Shown here: piece after piece, positions 45,899 through 54,255 of the stretch | How positions within the stretch are numbered: position 1 is the stretch's first letter | How the letters are laid out: the number at the start of each line of letters is the position of its first letter | From: Gordonia pseudamarae | GTDB lineage: Bacteria; Actinomycetota; Actinomycetes; Mycobacteriales; Mycobacteriaceae | DNA: 64,000 nt | NCBI RefSeq assembly: GCF_025273675.1 | Contig: NZ_CP045809.1 | Location: 930,001-994,000 of the forward strand | Reading direction: 5' to 3' | The notes under the pieces: generated by a model | Told to the model about the DNA's origin: nothing | The model's database searches: none | Seen by the model: only the letters and a program-made list of their open reading frames with translations | Made by a program: the position numbers and the translations under genes

Positions 45899-47089
45899 AT
45901 GCCACTGCAGGACTACATGCAGCTGATCTCGACCGACGACCACCTGATCGAGCATCCGATGCTCTGGCAGGACCGGCTGCCCGCCAGGTACCGGGATCTC
46001 GGCCCCCGGATCATCGAGAAGGAGATGCCGCGCGCGATCCACGCCGGTGACGGCGGCCGCGGCGGCGGTGGTACCAAGATCGCCGAGGTGTGGCAGTACG
46101 AGGAGCGGATCTACCCCTACATCGGCCTCAACGCCGTCGCGGGCAAGAAGCCCGAGGAATACGGCGCCGAGCCGACCCGCTACGAGGAGATGATTCCCGG
46201 CTGCTACGAGCCGAACGCGCGCCTGCGTGACATGGACATCGACGGCGTGCACGCCACCCTGTCGTTCCCGTCGTTCCCGCGGTTCGCCGGCACGGTCTTC
46301 CTCGAGGGCCAGGACAAAGAACTGGCGCTGCTGTGCGTGCAGGCATGGAACGACTATGTCCTCGACGAATGGTGCCCGACCGACCCCGAACGGCTGATCC
46401 CGCTGATCATCCTGCCGCTGTGGGACGTCGAGGCATCGGTCGCCGAGGTGTACCGCACCGCCGCCAAGGGGGCGCGCACAGTCTCCTTCGTGGAGAACCC
46501 GCATCCCTTGGGGCTGCCCTCGTTCCACACCGACCACTGGGATCCGGTGTTCCGCGCGGTCGTCGAGACCCAGATGCCCCTGTGCGTGCATTTCGGCACG
46601 TCCGGCAAGCCGCCGATCACCGCACCCGAGGCGCCGATGGCGGTGATGACCGCACTGTTCGGCTGCAACTCGATGTATGCCACCGCAGACCTGCTGTTCT
46701 CCCCGACCTTCCACAAGCATCCCGAACTCAAGTTCATGCTGTCCGAGGGCGGTATCGGCTGGGTGCCGTACATGCTCGAACGGATGGACGGGGTATGGGC
46801 CAAGCACCGCTACTACCAGAACATCAACCCCACCGCGAAGCCATCGGAACTGTTCGCCAAGCACATCTTCGGCTGCTTCATCGACGACGAGTTCGGCGTC
46901 GCCAACCGGCACCTGGTCGGTATCGACAACATCACCTGGGAGGGTGACTACCCGCATTCGGATTCGAACTGGCCCAACAGCCGCAAGATCGTCCACGACA
47001 CCATGCTGAATGTGCCCGACGAGGATGTGCACAAGATGGTGGAACTCAACGCCCGTCGGCTGCTGAACTTCCCTCGCACGGGCGCCTGA
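45899..47089 (+). CDS. Amidohydrolase family metal-dependent hydrolase/decarboxylase (PF04909)
   Basis: 396 residues. ISTDDHLIEHP (D-x-H in place of H-x-H), RDMDIDGVHATLSFPSFPRFAG, LCVHFGTSGKP (zinc histidine), LSEGGIGWVPYMLERMD and ITWEGDYPHSDS complete a TIM-barrel metal site. Relatives include ACMSD-type decarboxylases and ring hydrolases. AAGGAG is six bases before ATG 45899. First gene of the plus-strand block, so it may decarboxylate or hydrolyse a ring-derived acid; the substrate is unknown. Confidence 0.88.
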   Translation: MPLQDYMQLISTDDHLIEHPMLWQDRLPARYRDLGPRIIEKEMPRAIHAGDGGRGGGGTKIAEVWQYEERIYPYIGLNAVAGKKPEEYGAEPTRYEEMIPGCYEPNARLRDMDIDGVHATLSFPSFPRFAGTVFLEGQDKELALLCVQAWNDYVLDEWCPTDPERLIPLIILPLWDVEASVAEVYRTAAKGARTVSFVENPHPLGLPSFHTDHWDPVFRAVVETQMPLCVHFGTSGKPPITAPEAPMAVMTALFGCNSMYATADLLFSPTFHKHPELKFMLSEGGIGWVPYMLERMDGVWAKHRYYQNINPTAKPSELFAKHIFGCFIDDEFGVANRHLVGIDNITWEGDYPHSDSNWPNSRKIVHDTMLNVPDEDVHKMVELNARRLLNFPRTGA

Positions 47090-47108
47090 GGTCAGGAGCA
47101 CACCCGCG

Positions 47109-47384
47109 ATGGAAGAACCGATCGAACAACTGCCACAGGCGGACTGGGTCGACCAGGACCTGCTGACCCGGGAGCTGGCCGGAAGCCTGCTCGACGATGA
47201 GATCGCCGCCGAACATGACCGGATCGCACGGCACGACAGCGGCGCCGGAGGTGAGGACATCGTGATGAGCCGCGCCGACATGGTGCGTCGCGTGACCGCG
47301 ATGGAGGCGATCCGGGACGACTACGAGCAGACACGACAGCATGACCACAGACCAGATGGAAAGGGCGACAACGGTGAGCACTGA
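47109..47384 (+). CDS. Small conserved-context hypothetical protein
   Basis: 91 residues, acidic, no cysteine, signal or membrane segment. Sequence PIEQLPQADWVDQDLLTRELAGSLLDDEIAAEHDRIARHD suggests helices. Not recognised. AGGAG lies 11 bases upstream of ATG 47109, and its last 11 bases overlap the preferred start of the next gene, pointing to translational coupling with the hot-dog protein. Codon use is like that of the neighbours, so I take it as real. Confidence 0.6.
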   Translation: MEEPIEQLPQADWVDQDLLTRELAGSLLDDEIAAEHDRIARHDSGAGGEDIVMSRADMVRRVTAMEAIRDDYEQTRQHDHRPDGKGDNGEH

Positions 47385-48651
47385 CACCGCGCAGGCACAG
47401 GACGAGAAGATCTACACCTTCCTCGACGAGGACATCCAGCGGGCGAAGGATCTCGTGGGCATTTACCACGCGGTCCGCAAGCGTGAACAGTTCTCGAAGG
47501 CGAGTCCTGACATCATGCGGGCCTTCGCACGCAGCTACGGCGACGACAATCCGCTGTTCACCGACGAGGACTACGGTCTGGACACCAGGTGGGCCGGGCA
47601 GATCGCACCTCCGATGATCAACATCGCGCTCACCAAGGACCTGCTGGCCGACTCGATTCCGAAGGAGCAGCGCCGTCCGCCGTTCCGGGGGATCCACGTG
47701 TTCGTGTCCGGCTCCACCACCGAGTGGTACCGGCCGGTCTACGACGGCGACATCATCTACTCGTTCGAGGGTTTCGACAACGTCGAACTCAAGGAATCGG
47801 AGTTCGCCGGCCGGTCGCTGGTGGTCACCAGGATCTTCGTGCAGTTCAATCAGCGCGCCGAGATCGTGCAGATCCAGCGGGTGATCACCATCCACACCGA
47901 GCGGCACGAATCGAAGAAGCGCAAGAAGTACGACACCATCGAGGCCGCCTCGTACACGCCCGAGGAAATCGCGGCGATCGATGAGATCTATGCGGCCGAG
48001 CGCCGCCGCGGCGCCGAAACCCGGTACTGGGAGGACGTCAGCGTCGGAGATCAGATCCCGACCATGGTCAAGGGTCCGCTGACCGTCACCGACATGGTGG
48101 TGTTCCATTCCGGCGGTTACGGATTCGCGCCGTACACCCCGTGTACCGGCAAACTGTGGCACGAGAACCGCCAGCGTATCGGTGCCTTCTACATCCCCAA
48201 CGAGCAGGGGATTCCCGATGTGGCGCAACGCATTCACTGGGATGCCGAATACGCCCGGTCGATCGGTCTGCCGGCGTCCTACGACTACGGAATGATGCGC
48301 GATTGCTGGCTGACCCACTTCCTCACCAACTGGATCGGGGACGACGGCTGGGTCGAGTCGATGTCCAGCCAGATGCGCAAGTTCAACTACCTGGGCGACA
48401 CGCACACCTTCACCGGCGAGGTCGTGGGCAAACGGGTGGACGGCGACCGGTACCTGGTGGACGTCGAGTTCCGCGGCACCAGCCAGCGCGGGGAGGTCAC
48501 CTGCCCGGCGACGGCCACCGTCTCGTTGCCGAGCCGGGAATCCGGTCTTGCAGGACTGCGGACACCGCCGCGCGAGCTGGAAACCATCGCCGCGAAAATG
48601 CTCAAGCGACACGGTGAACTGCGGGCCGCCCGCAGGCGCGCCCAGGCATAA
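47374..48651 (+). CDS. MaoC/FAS1-like double hot-dog acyl dehydratase
   Basis: 425 residues from GTG 47374 (AAAGGG eight bases upstream); ATG 47341 or 47356 would add a few residues. N-terminal hot-dog with FARSYGDDNPLFTDEDYGLDTRWAGQIAPPM, then a second domain with WEDVSVGDQIPTMVKGPLTVTDMVVFHSG and a C-terminal hot-dog sequence AEYARSIGLPASYDYGMMRDCWLTHFL. These hydrate enoyl-CoA or dehydrate 3-hydroxyacyl-CoA, like two-domain MaoC-type hydratases of steroid catabolism (for example ChsH1-ChsH2). Catalytic Asp/His are most likely in FARSYGDDNP; I cannot confirm both active-site pairs. Confidence 0.88.
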   Translation: MSTDTAQAQDEKIYTFLDEDIQRAKDLVGIYHAVRKREQFSKASPDIMRAFARSYGDDNPLFTDEDYGLDTRWAGQIAPPMINIALTKDLLADSIPKEQRRPPFRGIHVFVSGSTTEWYRPVYDGDIIYSFEGFDNVELKESEFAGRSLVVTRIFVQFNQRAEIVQIQRVITIHTERHESKKRKKYDTIEAASYTPEEIAAIDEIYAAERRRGAETRYWEDVSVGDQIPTMVKGPLTVTDMVVFHSGGYGFAPYTPCTGKLWHENRQRIGAFYIPNEQGIPDVAQRIHWDAEYARSIGLPASYDYGMMRDCWLTHFLTNWIGDDGWVESMSSQMRKFNYLGDTHTFTGEVVGKRVDGDRYLVDVEFRGTSQRGEVTCPATATVSLPSRESGLAGLRTPPRELETIAAKMLKRHGELRAARRRAQA

Positions 48652-48681
48652 GACCCACAGAACTGAGGATGGGAACACTCA

Positions 48682-49449
48682 ATGCAGTTGGAGAACAATA
48701 CTTTTCTGGTCACCGGTGGCGCGTCGGGCCTCGGTGAGGCCACAGCGAGCGCGATCGTCGCCGCCGGCGGCAAGGTGGTCATCGCCGACTTGCCGTCGTC
48801 CGATGGCAAAGTGGTGGCCGAACAACTAGGTGCGGCAGCGGTTTTCGCACCCGTCGACATCACCGACGAGCAAAGCCTGGCCGACGCGCTCGATGCCACC
48901 GTTGATCACGGACCGCTGCGCGGTGCGGTGCACTGCGCGGGGCGCGGCGGCGACCGGTTGCGCATCCTCGACAAGCAGGGCAATCCCGCCCCGTTGCAGA
49001 GCTTCCGGGATGTGTTGGAGATCAACCTGATCGGCACCTACAATGTGCTGCGGCTGGCCGCCGCCCGCATCGCCGCCTCCGAACCGGTGGACACCGAACG
49101 CGGCGCGATCGTTCTGACCGCATCGGTGGCGGCATTCGACGGTCAGATCGGTCAGACCTCCTACACCGCGTCCAAGGCCGCGATCCACGGCATCACGCTG
49201 GTCGCGGCCCGCGACCTGGCGAGTGTCGGGATCCGGGTCAACACGATCGCCCCCGGAACGTTCGACACCCCGATGTTGGCGCGGTTGCGTGATGACATCC
49301 GGGACGGCCTGGCGGCATCGGTGCCGTTCCCGAAACGTCTCGGCCGACCAGCCGACTACGCGGATATGGCGCTGTCGTTGCTGCGCAACCCGTACGTCAA
49401 CGGTGAGACGGTGCGGCTGGACGGTTCGATTCGGATGGCTCCGCGATGA
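48682..49449 (+). CDS. SDR-family 3-hydroxyacyl-CoA/steroid dehydrogenase
   Basis: 255 residues. VTGGASGLGEATASAIVAAG (NAD), catalytic YTASKAAIHG and PKRLGRPADYADMALSLL; C-terminal VNGETVRLDGSIRMAPR fits 17beta-hydroxysteroid dehydrogenase type 10 (3-hydroxyacyl-CoA dehydrogenase type 2). Oxidises a 3-hydroxyacyl-CoA to the ketoacyl-CoA. Placed right after the dehydratase and before a crotonase that overlaps it by 4 bp. Together with the thiolase at 24295 it completes a beta-oxidation set. Confidence 0.92.
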   Translation: MQLENNTFLVTGGASGLGEATASAIVAAGGKVVIADLPSSDGKVVAEQLGAAAVFAPVDITDEQSLADALDATVDHGPLRGAVHCAGRGGDRLRILDKQGNPAPLQSFRDVLEINLIGTYNVLRLAAARIAASEPVDTERGAIVLTASVAAFDGQIGQTSYTASKAAIHGITLVAARDLASVGIRVNTIAPGTFDTPMLARLRDDIRDGLAASVPFPKRLGRPADYADMALSLLRNPYVNGETVRLDGSIRMAPR

Positions 49450-50225
49450 CTACCGGAGTATCGGAGATCTTCACCGAGGTCACCGCCGACGGGGTGCTGG
49501 TCATGGCGATCAATCGCCCCGAGCAGCGCAACGCGATGACCAAGGAAGCCGCGGTGGAACTGGCTGCGGCCCTGGACCGGCTCGACGCCGACCCGGAGAT
49601 CTCCGTCGGCATCCTCACCGGTGTGGGACCGACGTTCTGTGCGGGAATGGATTTGAAGCGGTTCGCCGCGACCGGGGAACGTCCGGTTGTGGAGGGCCGC
49701 GGGTTCGGTGGCCTGGTGCAGACGCCGCCGGCGAAACCGCTGATCGCGGCCGTTGAGGGGTGGGCGCTGGGCGGCGGTTTCGAACTGGTTCTGGCGGCCG
49801 ATCTGGTGGTGGCCGCAGAGGGCGCCAAGTTCGGTCTGCCCGAGGTGAAGCGGGGTCTCATCGCCCGTGCCGGCGGCATCTTCCGGGTGCCGCAATTGCT
49901 GCCCCGGCCGATCGCGCTGGAACTGTTGATGACCGGCGACCCGATCACCGCGGCCCGCGCCGAACGGTACGGCCTGATCAACCGGGTCGTGCCCGACGGC
50001 ACCGCCTTGGCGGCGGCCAAGGAACTGGCCTCGGCGATCGCCTGCAACGCGCCGTTGTCGGTCCGTAACAGCAAGGCGGTCGCCGGACTGTCCCGGGTGT
50101 GGTCCGACGACGACGCGTTCGAATTGCAGAAGCCCTATACCGACGAGGTTTTCGCGTCCGAGGATGCCGCTGAGGGTCCGGCGGCGTTCGCCGAACGCCG
50201 CTCCCCGGTGTGGAAGGCTCGCTGA
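49446..50225 (+). CDS. Enoyl-CoA hydratase/isomerase family protein
   Basis: 259 residues. MAINRPEQRNAMTK, oxyanion segments TFCAGMDLKRFA and EGWALGGGFELVLAADLVV, and glutamate-bearing GLPEVKRGLIARAGGIFRVP. Unlike the crotonases at 20638 and 37471 the first catalytic glutamate is kept, so a true hydratase or isomerase is likely. ATG overlaps the SDR stop (ATGA). Last gene of this operon; a repeat and hairpin region follows. Confidence 0.93.
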   Translation: MTTGVSEIFTEVTADGVLVMAINRPEQRNAMTKEAAVELAAALDRLDADPEISVGILTGVGPTFCAGMDLKRFAATGERPVVEGRGFGGLVQTPPAKPLIAAVEGWALGGGFELVLAADLVVAAEGAKFGLPEVKRGLIARAGGIFRVPQLLPRPIALELLMTGDPITAARAERYGLINRVVPDGTALAAAKELASAIACNAPLSVRNSKAVAGLSRVWSDDDAFELQKPYTDEVFASEDAAEGPAAFAERRSPVWKAR

Positions 50226-50259
50226 GCATCTGCTGGTTGGTGTGAGGAGCGCTGGCGAA

Positions 50260-50344
50260 GAGCCTCGAAACCCGGTGAGACGACATTGCTGTCTCACCGG
50301 GTTTCGAGGCTCATCGCCTGGCGGCTCTTCGCGCCTCAACCGGC
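50260..50344. repeat. 22-bp perfect inverted repeat and dispersed repeat copy
   Basis: 50260-50281 pairs exactly with 50291-50312 around nine bases, a stable hairpin behind the crotonase, without T run. 50290-50344 matches 40605-40659 at 47 of 55 positions. Probably both a terminator and a member of a dispersed repeat family. Confidence 0.8.
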
Positions 50345-50347
50345 GAT

Positions 50348-50390
50348 AGGTGTGTTCTCCGAGGGCGCCGCAGAAGAACAGCAGCGGCGA
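50348..50390 (-). repeat. Partial duplication of the 3' end of the flavin reductase gene
   Basis: 43 bases resemble 50414-50456, the last coding bases of the reductase, with about seven mismatches. On the minus strand it would read SPLLFF.GALGEHT, like the reductase tail SPLLFFRGAFGEHT. It lies just past the real stop codon, so it is an extra gene tail left by duplication or recombination. Confidence 0.7.
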
Positions 50391-50399
50391 TAGGTTGAG

Positions 50400-50909
50400 T
50401 TATCTTGTGACGGAGGTGTGTTCCCCGAACGCGCCTCGGAAGAACAACAGCGGCGACTTCGGTGAGGCCACGGTGAGTTCGTGGACCGCGCCGACGACGA
50501 GATGGTGATCACCGAGTTCGACGGTTTTGTCGATGACGCAGTCGACCCAGGCGACCACGCCGTCCAGGATCGGGTTACCGGTGACCGAGCGCTGCCAGTC
50601 CAGGCCGGCGAAGCGGTCGACGCCCTTCTTCGACATCTGCCTGCACACCGACTCCTGATCTCCGGCAAGTGCGTTGGCGCAGAAGCGGCCGGTTTCGAGG
50701 ATCTTGGGAAGGGTCGATGAGCCCTTGTCCACCAGGAACGACACCAGCGGTGGTTCCAGCGATACCGAGGTGAACGACCCCACCACCATGCCGACAGGAA
50801 TATCCTGATCGTCGATGGTGGTGACGGCGACCACACTGGTGGGGAAGTGCCCGAACACATCCCGCAGATAGCGTCCCTCGAACTCCGGTGCCACAGTTGA
50901 TTCGCTCAT
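50400..50909 (-). CDS. Flavin reductase, HsaB/HpaC-like (small component of a two-component hydroxylase)
   Basis: 169 residues. FGHFPTSVVAVTTIDDQDIPVGMVVGSFTSVSLEPPLVSF is the FMN-binding core of the flavin reductase domain, with DKGSSTLPKIL and LFFRGAFGEHT at the end. Supplies reduced flavin to the acyl-CoA dehydrogenase-like hydroxylase encoded just upstream (46 bp apart). AAGGAAGG lies before ATG 50909. Together they form an HsaA-HsaB pair. Confidence 0.93.
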   Translation of the reverse strand: MSESTVAPEFEGRYLRDVFGHFPTSVVAVTTIDDQDIPVGMVVGSFTSVSLEPPLVSFLVDKGSSTLPKILETGRFCANALAGDQESVCRQMSKKGVDRFAGLDWQRSVTGNPILDGVVAWVDCVIDKTVELGDHHLVVGAVHELTVASPKSPLLFFRGAFGEHTSVTR

Positions 50910-50955
50910 CGATCCCTTCCTTGATTTCTGCGTACTCGGTGTACTGGAGTGTCGA

Positions 50956-52146
50956 TCAGACGACGACGATCATCCCCTGCGGTGTCTCCAGGCCCAGGTT
51001 GTGCAGCGAGTTTGCATGGAACACGGCACCTTCGGTGTGGATCATGTGTTGTAGGCCGACGTGGGCGTCGCGCCAGTGACGCTGCATCGGGCTGGACTTG
51101 CGGATCGCGCCGCCACCGGAGCGCGCGAAGATCTCGTCGAGTGCCGAGACCGCGCGCCATGCGCAGCGAACCTGGTTGCGGCGCTGGTTGGAACGTTCCT
51201 GCAGCGTCGGCTCGCCGCCGGCGGCGATCTTGTCGTGGATCCGGCTGATGCCCTCGATGAGCTGGATGCGTGCCGACTCGATCTCGGACGCGGCCTCGGC
51301 GGCGGCCCGCAGGATGTACGGGTCGTCCTTGGCCAGCACGCCCGTGGCCGACACCCGGTTCTTCTGGATCTCGTAGTGGTGGGCGAGGGCTCCCTCGCAG
51401 ATGCCGATGGTGGCCGCGGTGATACCGAGCGGGAACATCACGCCGAACGAGAGCTTGTACAGCGCCTCGGGCCGACCGGACCGCTCGGCCGCCACACCGT
51501 TGGAGATGTCCTCCTGGGTGACGGTGCGGTAGGCGGGAACCACCGCCTTGTCGACGACGACATCCTTGCTGCCGGTGCCCGACAGACCCACCACGTCCCA
51601 CGAATCGTCGATCAGCTGGTAGTCCTTGCGCGGGATCACCACGTGCATCACCTCCGGCGGCAGCACCGGCATATTGGTGCCCGAACCGTCGCCCTTGAGC
51701 GAACCGAGGAAGTCCCACTTGCAGTGATCGGACCCGGAGGAGAACGGCCAGCGGCCGCTGAGTACGAAGTTGTCGCCGTCGATCGGGTCGGCGACGCCGT
51801 TGGGCATGTAGGGGGAGGCCACCCAGGTGTCCGGGTCCTCGCCCCAGATCTCTTCCTGAAGCCTGCGATCCATCTGCGCGAGCTCCCACGGGTGCACGCC
51901 CACCACACCGGCGACCCAGCCCGCCGCGGGGTCGGCCGCGGCGATCGCCATCACGGCCTCGGCGAATTCCCGGGGCTCGGCGGCGTAACCACCGAAGTCG
52001 GTGGGCTGAAGCATCCGGATCACACCGGTCTGCCGGAGCAGTTCGGCTGTCCGATCGCTCAACTTGCCAAGGCGCTCGTTCGTCTCGGCGAGGGAAGCGA
52101 ACTCGGCGCTCGCCTCCTCGATGCGCTTGTGTACTTCGTGTGCCAT
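50956..52146 (-). CDS. Flavin-dependent phenol-type hydroxylase, HsaA-like (acyl-CoA dehydrogenase fold)
   Basis: 396 residues. SGRWPFSSGSDHCKWDFLG, DDSWDVVGLSGTGSKDVVV and a C-terminal QRHWRDAHVGLQHMIHT are shared with HsaA, the oxygenase that hydroxylates the phenolic ring of secosteroids, and with p-hydroxyphenylacetate hydroxylases. Uses FMNH2 or FADH2 from its partner reductase. GGAGGT nine bases before ATG 52146. In an operon with a C-C hydrolase upstream and the reductase downstream. The product should be a catechol for the dioxygenase at 56937 (inference). Confidence 0.92.
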   Translation of the reverse strand: MAHEVHKRIEEASAEFASLAETNERLGKLSDRTAELLRQTGVIRMLQPTDFGGYAAEPREFAEAVMAIAAADPAAGWVAGVVGVHPWELAQMDRRLQEEIWGEDPDTWVASPYMPNGVADPIDGDNFVLSGRWPFSSGSDHCKWDFLGSLKGDGSGTNMPVLPPEVMHVVIPRKDYQLIDDSWDVVGLSGTGSKDVVVDKAVVPAYRTVTQEDISNGVAAERSGRPEALYKLSFGVMFPLGITAATIGICEGALAHHYEIQKNRVSATGVLAKDDPYILRAAAEAASEIESARIQLIEGISRIHDKIAAGGEPTLQERSNQRRNQVRCAWRAVSALDEIFARSGGGAIRKSSPMQRHWRDAHVGLQHMIHTEGAVFHANSLHNLGLETPQGMIVVV

Positions 52147-52271
52147 GTCGCGGCTACCTCCGACTTGTGGGTTCTTCGATGCTGATGATTTCGGGGATCG
52201 GCTGTGACCGATCTTGGGTGTTGCGATCTGCGGGGAGCTTTTCGCTCCCAGTGAGCGGGAAACCCCGGCGG

Positions 52272-53135
52272 TCACTCCGGCTCGCGGGTGAGGAATTCGA
52301 GCGCGATGCGTTCGAAGTCCTTCTTGCGTTCGACCTGAATCCAGTGCCCGCACTGGGAGAACGTGTGCAGTTCGACGTTGGGCAGCCAGCGATTGGCGAA
52401 ATGCGCCTGATCGTAGGGCAGCATCCGATCCTCGCGGCCCCACATCATCAGCGTGGGGGTGGTGACGCTGTCCGGCCTGGTCCACAGCGGGGTGTAGGTG
52501 GCCTGGAGGGCGGGATTGAACATCGCGCCGAAGATCGCGGCGGTCCTGGCGAGTACGCCGTCGGCGGTCGCGTTCGCCATCCGCTCGTCGATCAGCTCGT
52601 CGGTGACCAGCGCCTGGTCATACACCATGGTCTTGACCCACTCGGTCATCCGCTCGCGGGTCGGGTCCTGCAGGAACGCGAACAGCCGCTGGAAGCCTTC
52701 GCTGGGTTCGGTCTGGAACAGACTGCGCGAGAGGCCGCCCGAGCCCATGATCGCCATCCGCTCGACCCGACCGGGCAGGTTCGCGGCCATTTCCGCGGCC
52801 ACCGCACCGCCCATCGAGTTGCCGATGAACAGCGCCGATTCGATGTCGAGGTGATCCATCAGGCCGGCGATGCGACGGGCGGCATCGAGCGAATATACCT
52901 CCTTGACCTCGGGCAGAGAGCTGGCGCCGAAACCGGGCAGGTCGGGCATGATCACCCGGAAGTGCTCGGCGAACACCGGAAGGTTGTGCCGGAAATTCGA
53001 CCATGCGCTCACCCCCGGTCCAGAGCCGTGCAGCATGATCAAGGGACGGCCCGAACCTGCTTCGTGATAGAGGAATTCGACGCCGTCGATGGTGGCGACC
53101 TTCTTGGTCGATTCATAGGTGAGTTCGTCGGTCAC
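52272..53135 (-). CDS. Meta-cleavage product hydrolase, HsaD/BphD-like alpha/beta hydrolase
   Basis: 287 residues from GTG 53135 (AAGGG eight bases upstream). HEAGSGRPLIMLHGSGPGVSAWSNF (oxyanion region), nucleophile serine in IGNSMGGAVAAEM, aspartate in MMWGREDRMLP and histidine in FSQCGHWIQVERKKDF. Members split the C-C bond of 2-hydroxy-6-oxo-dienoate ring-fission products. Leads the minus-strand operon with the hydroxylase and reductase, and faces a divergent operon at 53294. Confidence 0.94.
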   Translation of the reverse strand: MTDELTYESTKKVATIDGVEFLYHEAGSGRPLIMLHGSGPGVSAWSNFRHNLPVFAEHFRVIMPDLPGFGASSLPEVKEVYSLDAARRIAGLMDHLDIESALFIGNSMGGAVAAEMAANLPGRVERMAIMGSGGLSRSLFQTEPSEGFQRLFAFLQDPTRERMTEWVKTMVYDQALVTDELIDERMANATADGVLARTAAIFGAMFNPALQATYTPLWTRPDSVTTPTLMMWGREDRMLPYDQAHFANRWLPNVELHTFSQCGHWIQVERKKDFERIALEFLTREPE

Positions 53136-53293
53136 GCGTTCGCCCTTCGCTGTATTCGGGGTTGTCCGCACGCGGGTTTCATCATCACGCGGGTGAGGCC
53201 GAACCTAATCCGGCGCGGCGGGCCGGGCCGGTGGGGGTCTCGCTCAGCGGAAGAATCACCCGCCGCCGGCAGCGTGGTCGGCACACTGTGCCG

Positions 53294-53905
53294 ATGGTCA
53301 GCAATACCGCGACGGAGCAGGGCGACCGGACCCCCGGGCAATCCGAAACACCCCACACGCCGGGCGAGACCGGTCTGTGGGTGTTCCTGCTCGGCGACAT
53401 GGTGGTGTTCGTCGTCATGTTCGTCGCCTTCCTCGCCGAGCGCGCGGTCGAGCCAGATCTGTTCACCACTTCCCGCGAGTCGGTGAGCCTGGTCATCGCG
53501 CTGACCAACACGATGATCCTGCTGGTCAGTTCGCTGGCGGTGGTCATCGCCCTCAACCATGTACGAGCGGACCGGTTCACGCCGGCGGTACGGGCGTTCG
53601 CGGTGGCGTTGCTGTGTGCGGTGGCGTTCATCGGGTTCAAGGCCACCGAGTACACCCATCTGGTGTCCGGCGGCCACGGGCCCGACAGCAATGCCTACTT
53701 CATGTGGCTGTTCATCCTCACCGGAGTACATCTGGCGCATGTGGTGCTCGGCGTCGGCGTGCTGACCGCGCTGCTGCTGCGGGCACGTCGCGGGGTCCGG
53801 GCGACCGGCACCGGCCGAATCGTCTACGAGGGCGGTGCGTGCTATTGGCATCTGGTGGACCTGCTGTGGATGATGCTGTTCCCGCTCGTTTATCTGGTGG
53901 CCTGA
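53294..53905 (+). CDS. Cytochrome c oxidase subunit III/NorE-family membrane protein
   Basis: 203 residues, five membrane helices. ETGLWVFLLGDMVVFVVMFVAFL, LTGVHLAHVVLGV and YWHLVDLLWMMLFPLVYL match the subunit III fold, in the NorE subgroup tied to nitric oxide or alternative oxidases. ATG 53294 lacks a ribosome site; CACACT lies six bases before it and might be a degenerate -10 box. First gene of a plus-strand operon with a NorF-like protein and a KstD-like dehydrogenase. Catalytic oxidase subunits are not in this window, so its partner is unknown. Confidence 0.88.
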   Translation: MVSNTATEQGDRTPGQSETPHTPGETGLWVFLLGDMVVFVVMFVAFLAERAVEPDLFTTSRESVSLVIALTNTMILLVSSLAVVIALNHVRADRFTPAVRAFAVALLCAVAFIGFKATEYTHLVSGGHGPDSNAYFMWLFILTGVHLAHVVLGVGVLTALLLRARRGVRATGTGRIVYEGGACYWHLVDLLWMMLFPLVYLVA

Positions 53906-53917
53906 CGGGAGACTTCG

Positions 53918-54211
53918 GTGGCACAAAACACTCTTTCCGGCAACGGGATTCGCGAGGCGCTGCGGCAACGTCACGTGCGGACATGGCTGATTCTGGTGGT
54001 TCTGGCGGTGGTGATCCCCGTGCTCAGCGGGCAGGGACACGGCGGGACCGTCGCGACGATCGCGGTGCTCGGCCTGTCCGCCTACAAGGCCCGGCTCGTG
54101 GGGCTGGACTTCATGGAACTGCGCTCGGCGCCCCGCGAGCTGCGGCTCATCTTCGAAATCTATTGCCTGGCCACATGGATCGCGCTGTCCGGGGCTTTCG
54201 TGCTGCTGTGA
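53918..54211 (+). CDS. Small membrane protein, cytochrome oxidase subunit IV/NorF-like
   Basis: 97 residues, three membrane helices (WLILVVLAVVIPVLSG, ATIAVLGLSAYKARLVGLDF, LIFEIYCLATWIALSGAFVLL). LSAYKARLVGLDFMELR fits the prokaryotic subunit IV family. GTG 53918 has GGGAG eight bases upstream. NorE-NorF pairs are known as accessory proteins of heme-copper oxidases; here they are tied to a dehydrogenase gene 44 bp downstream. Confidence 0.85.
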   Translation: MAQNTLSGNGIREALRQRHVRTWLILVVLAVVIPVLSGQGHGGTVATIAVLGLSAYKARLVGLDFMELRSAPRELRLIFEIYCLATWIALSGAFVLL

Positions 54212-54255
54212 ACCCGTACTGCTCTGAACAACTATCAACAACGAGAGGGAAGTGA

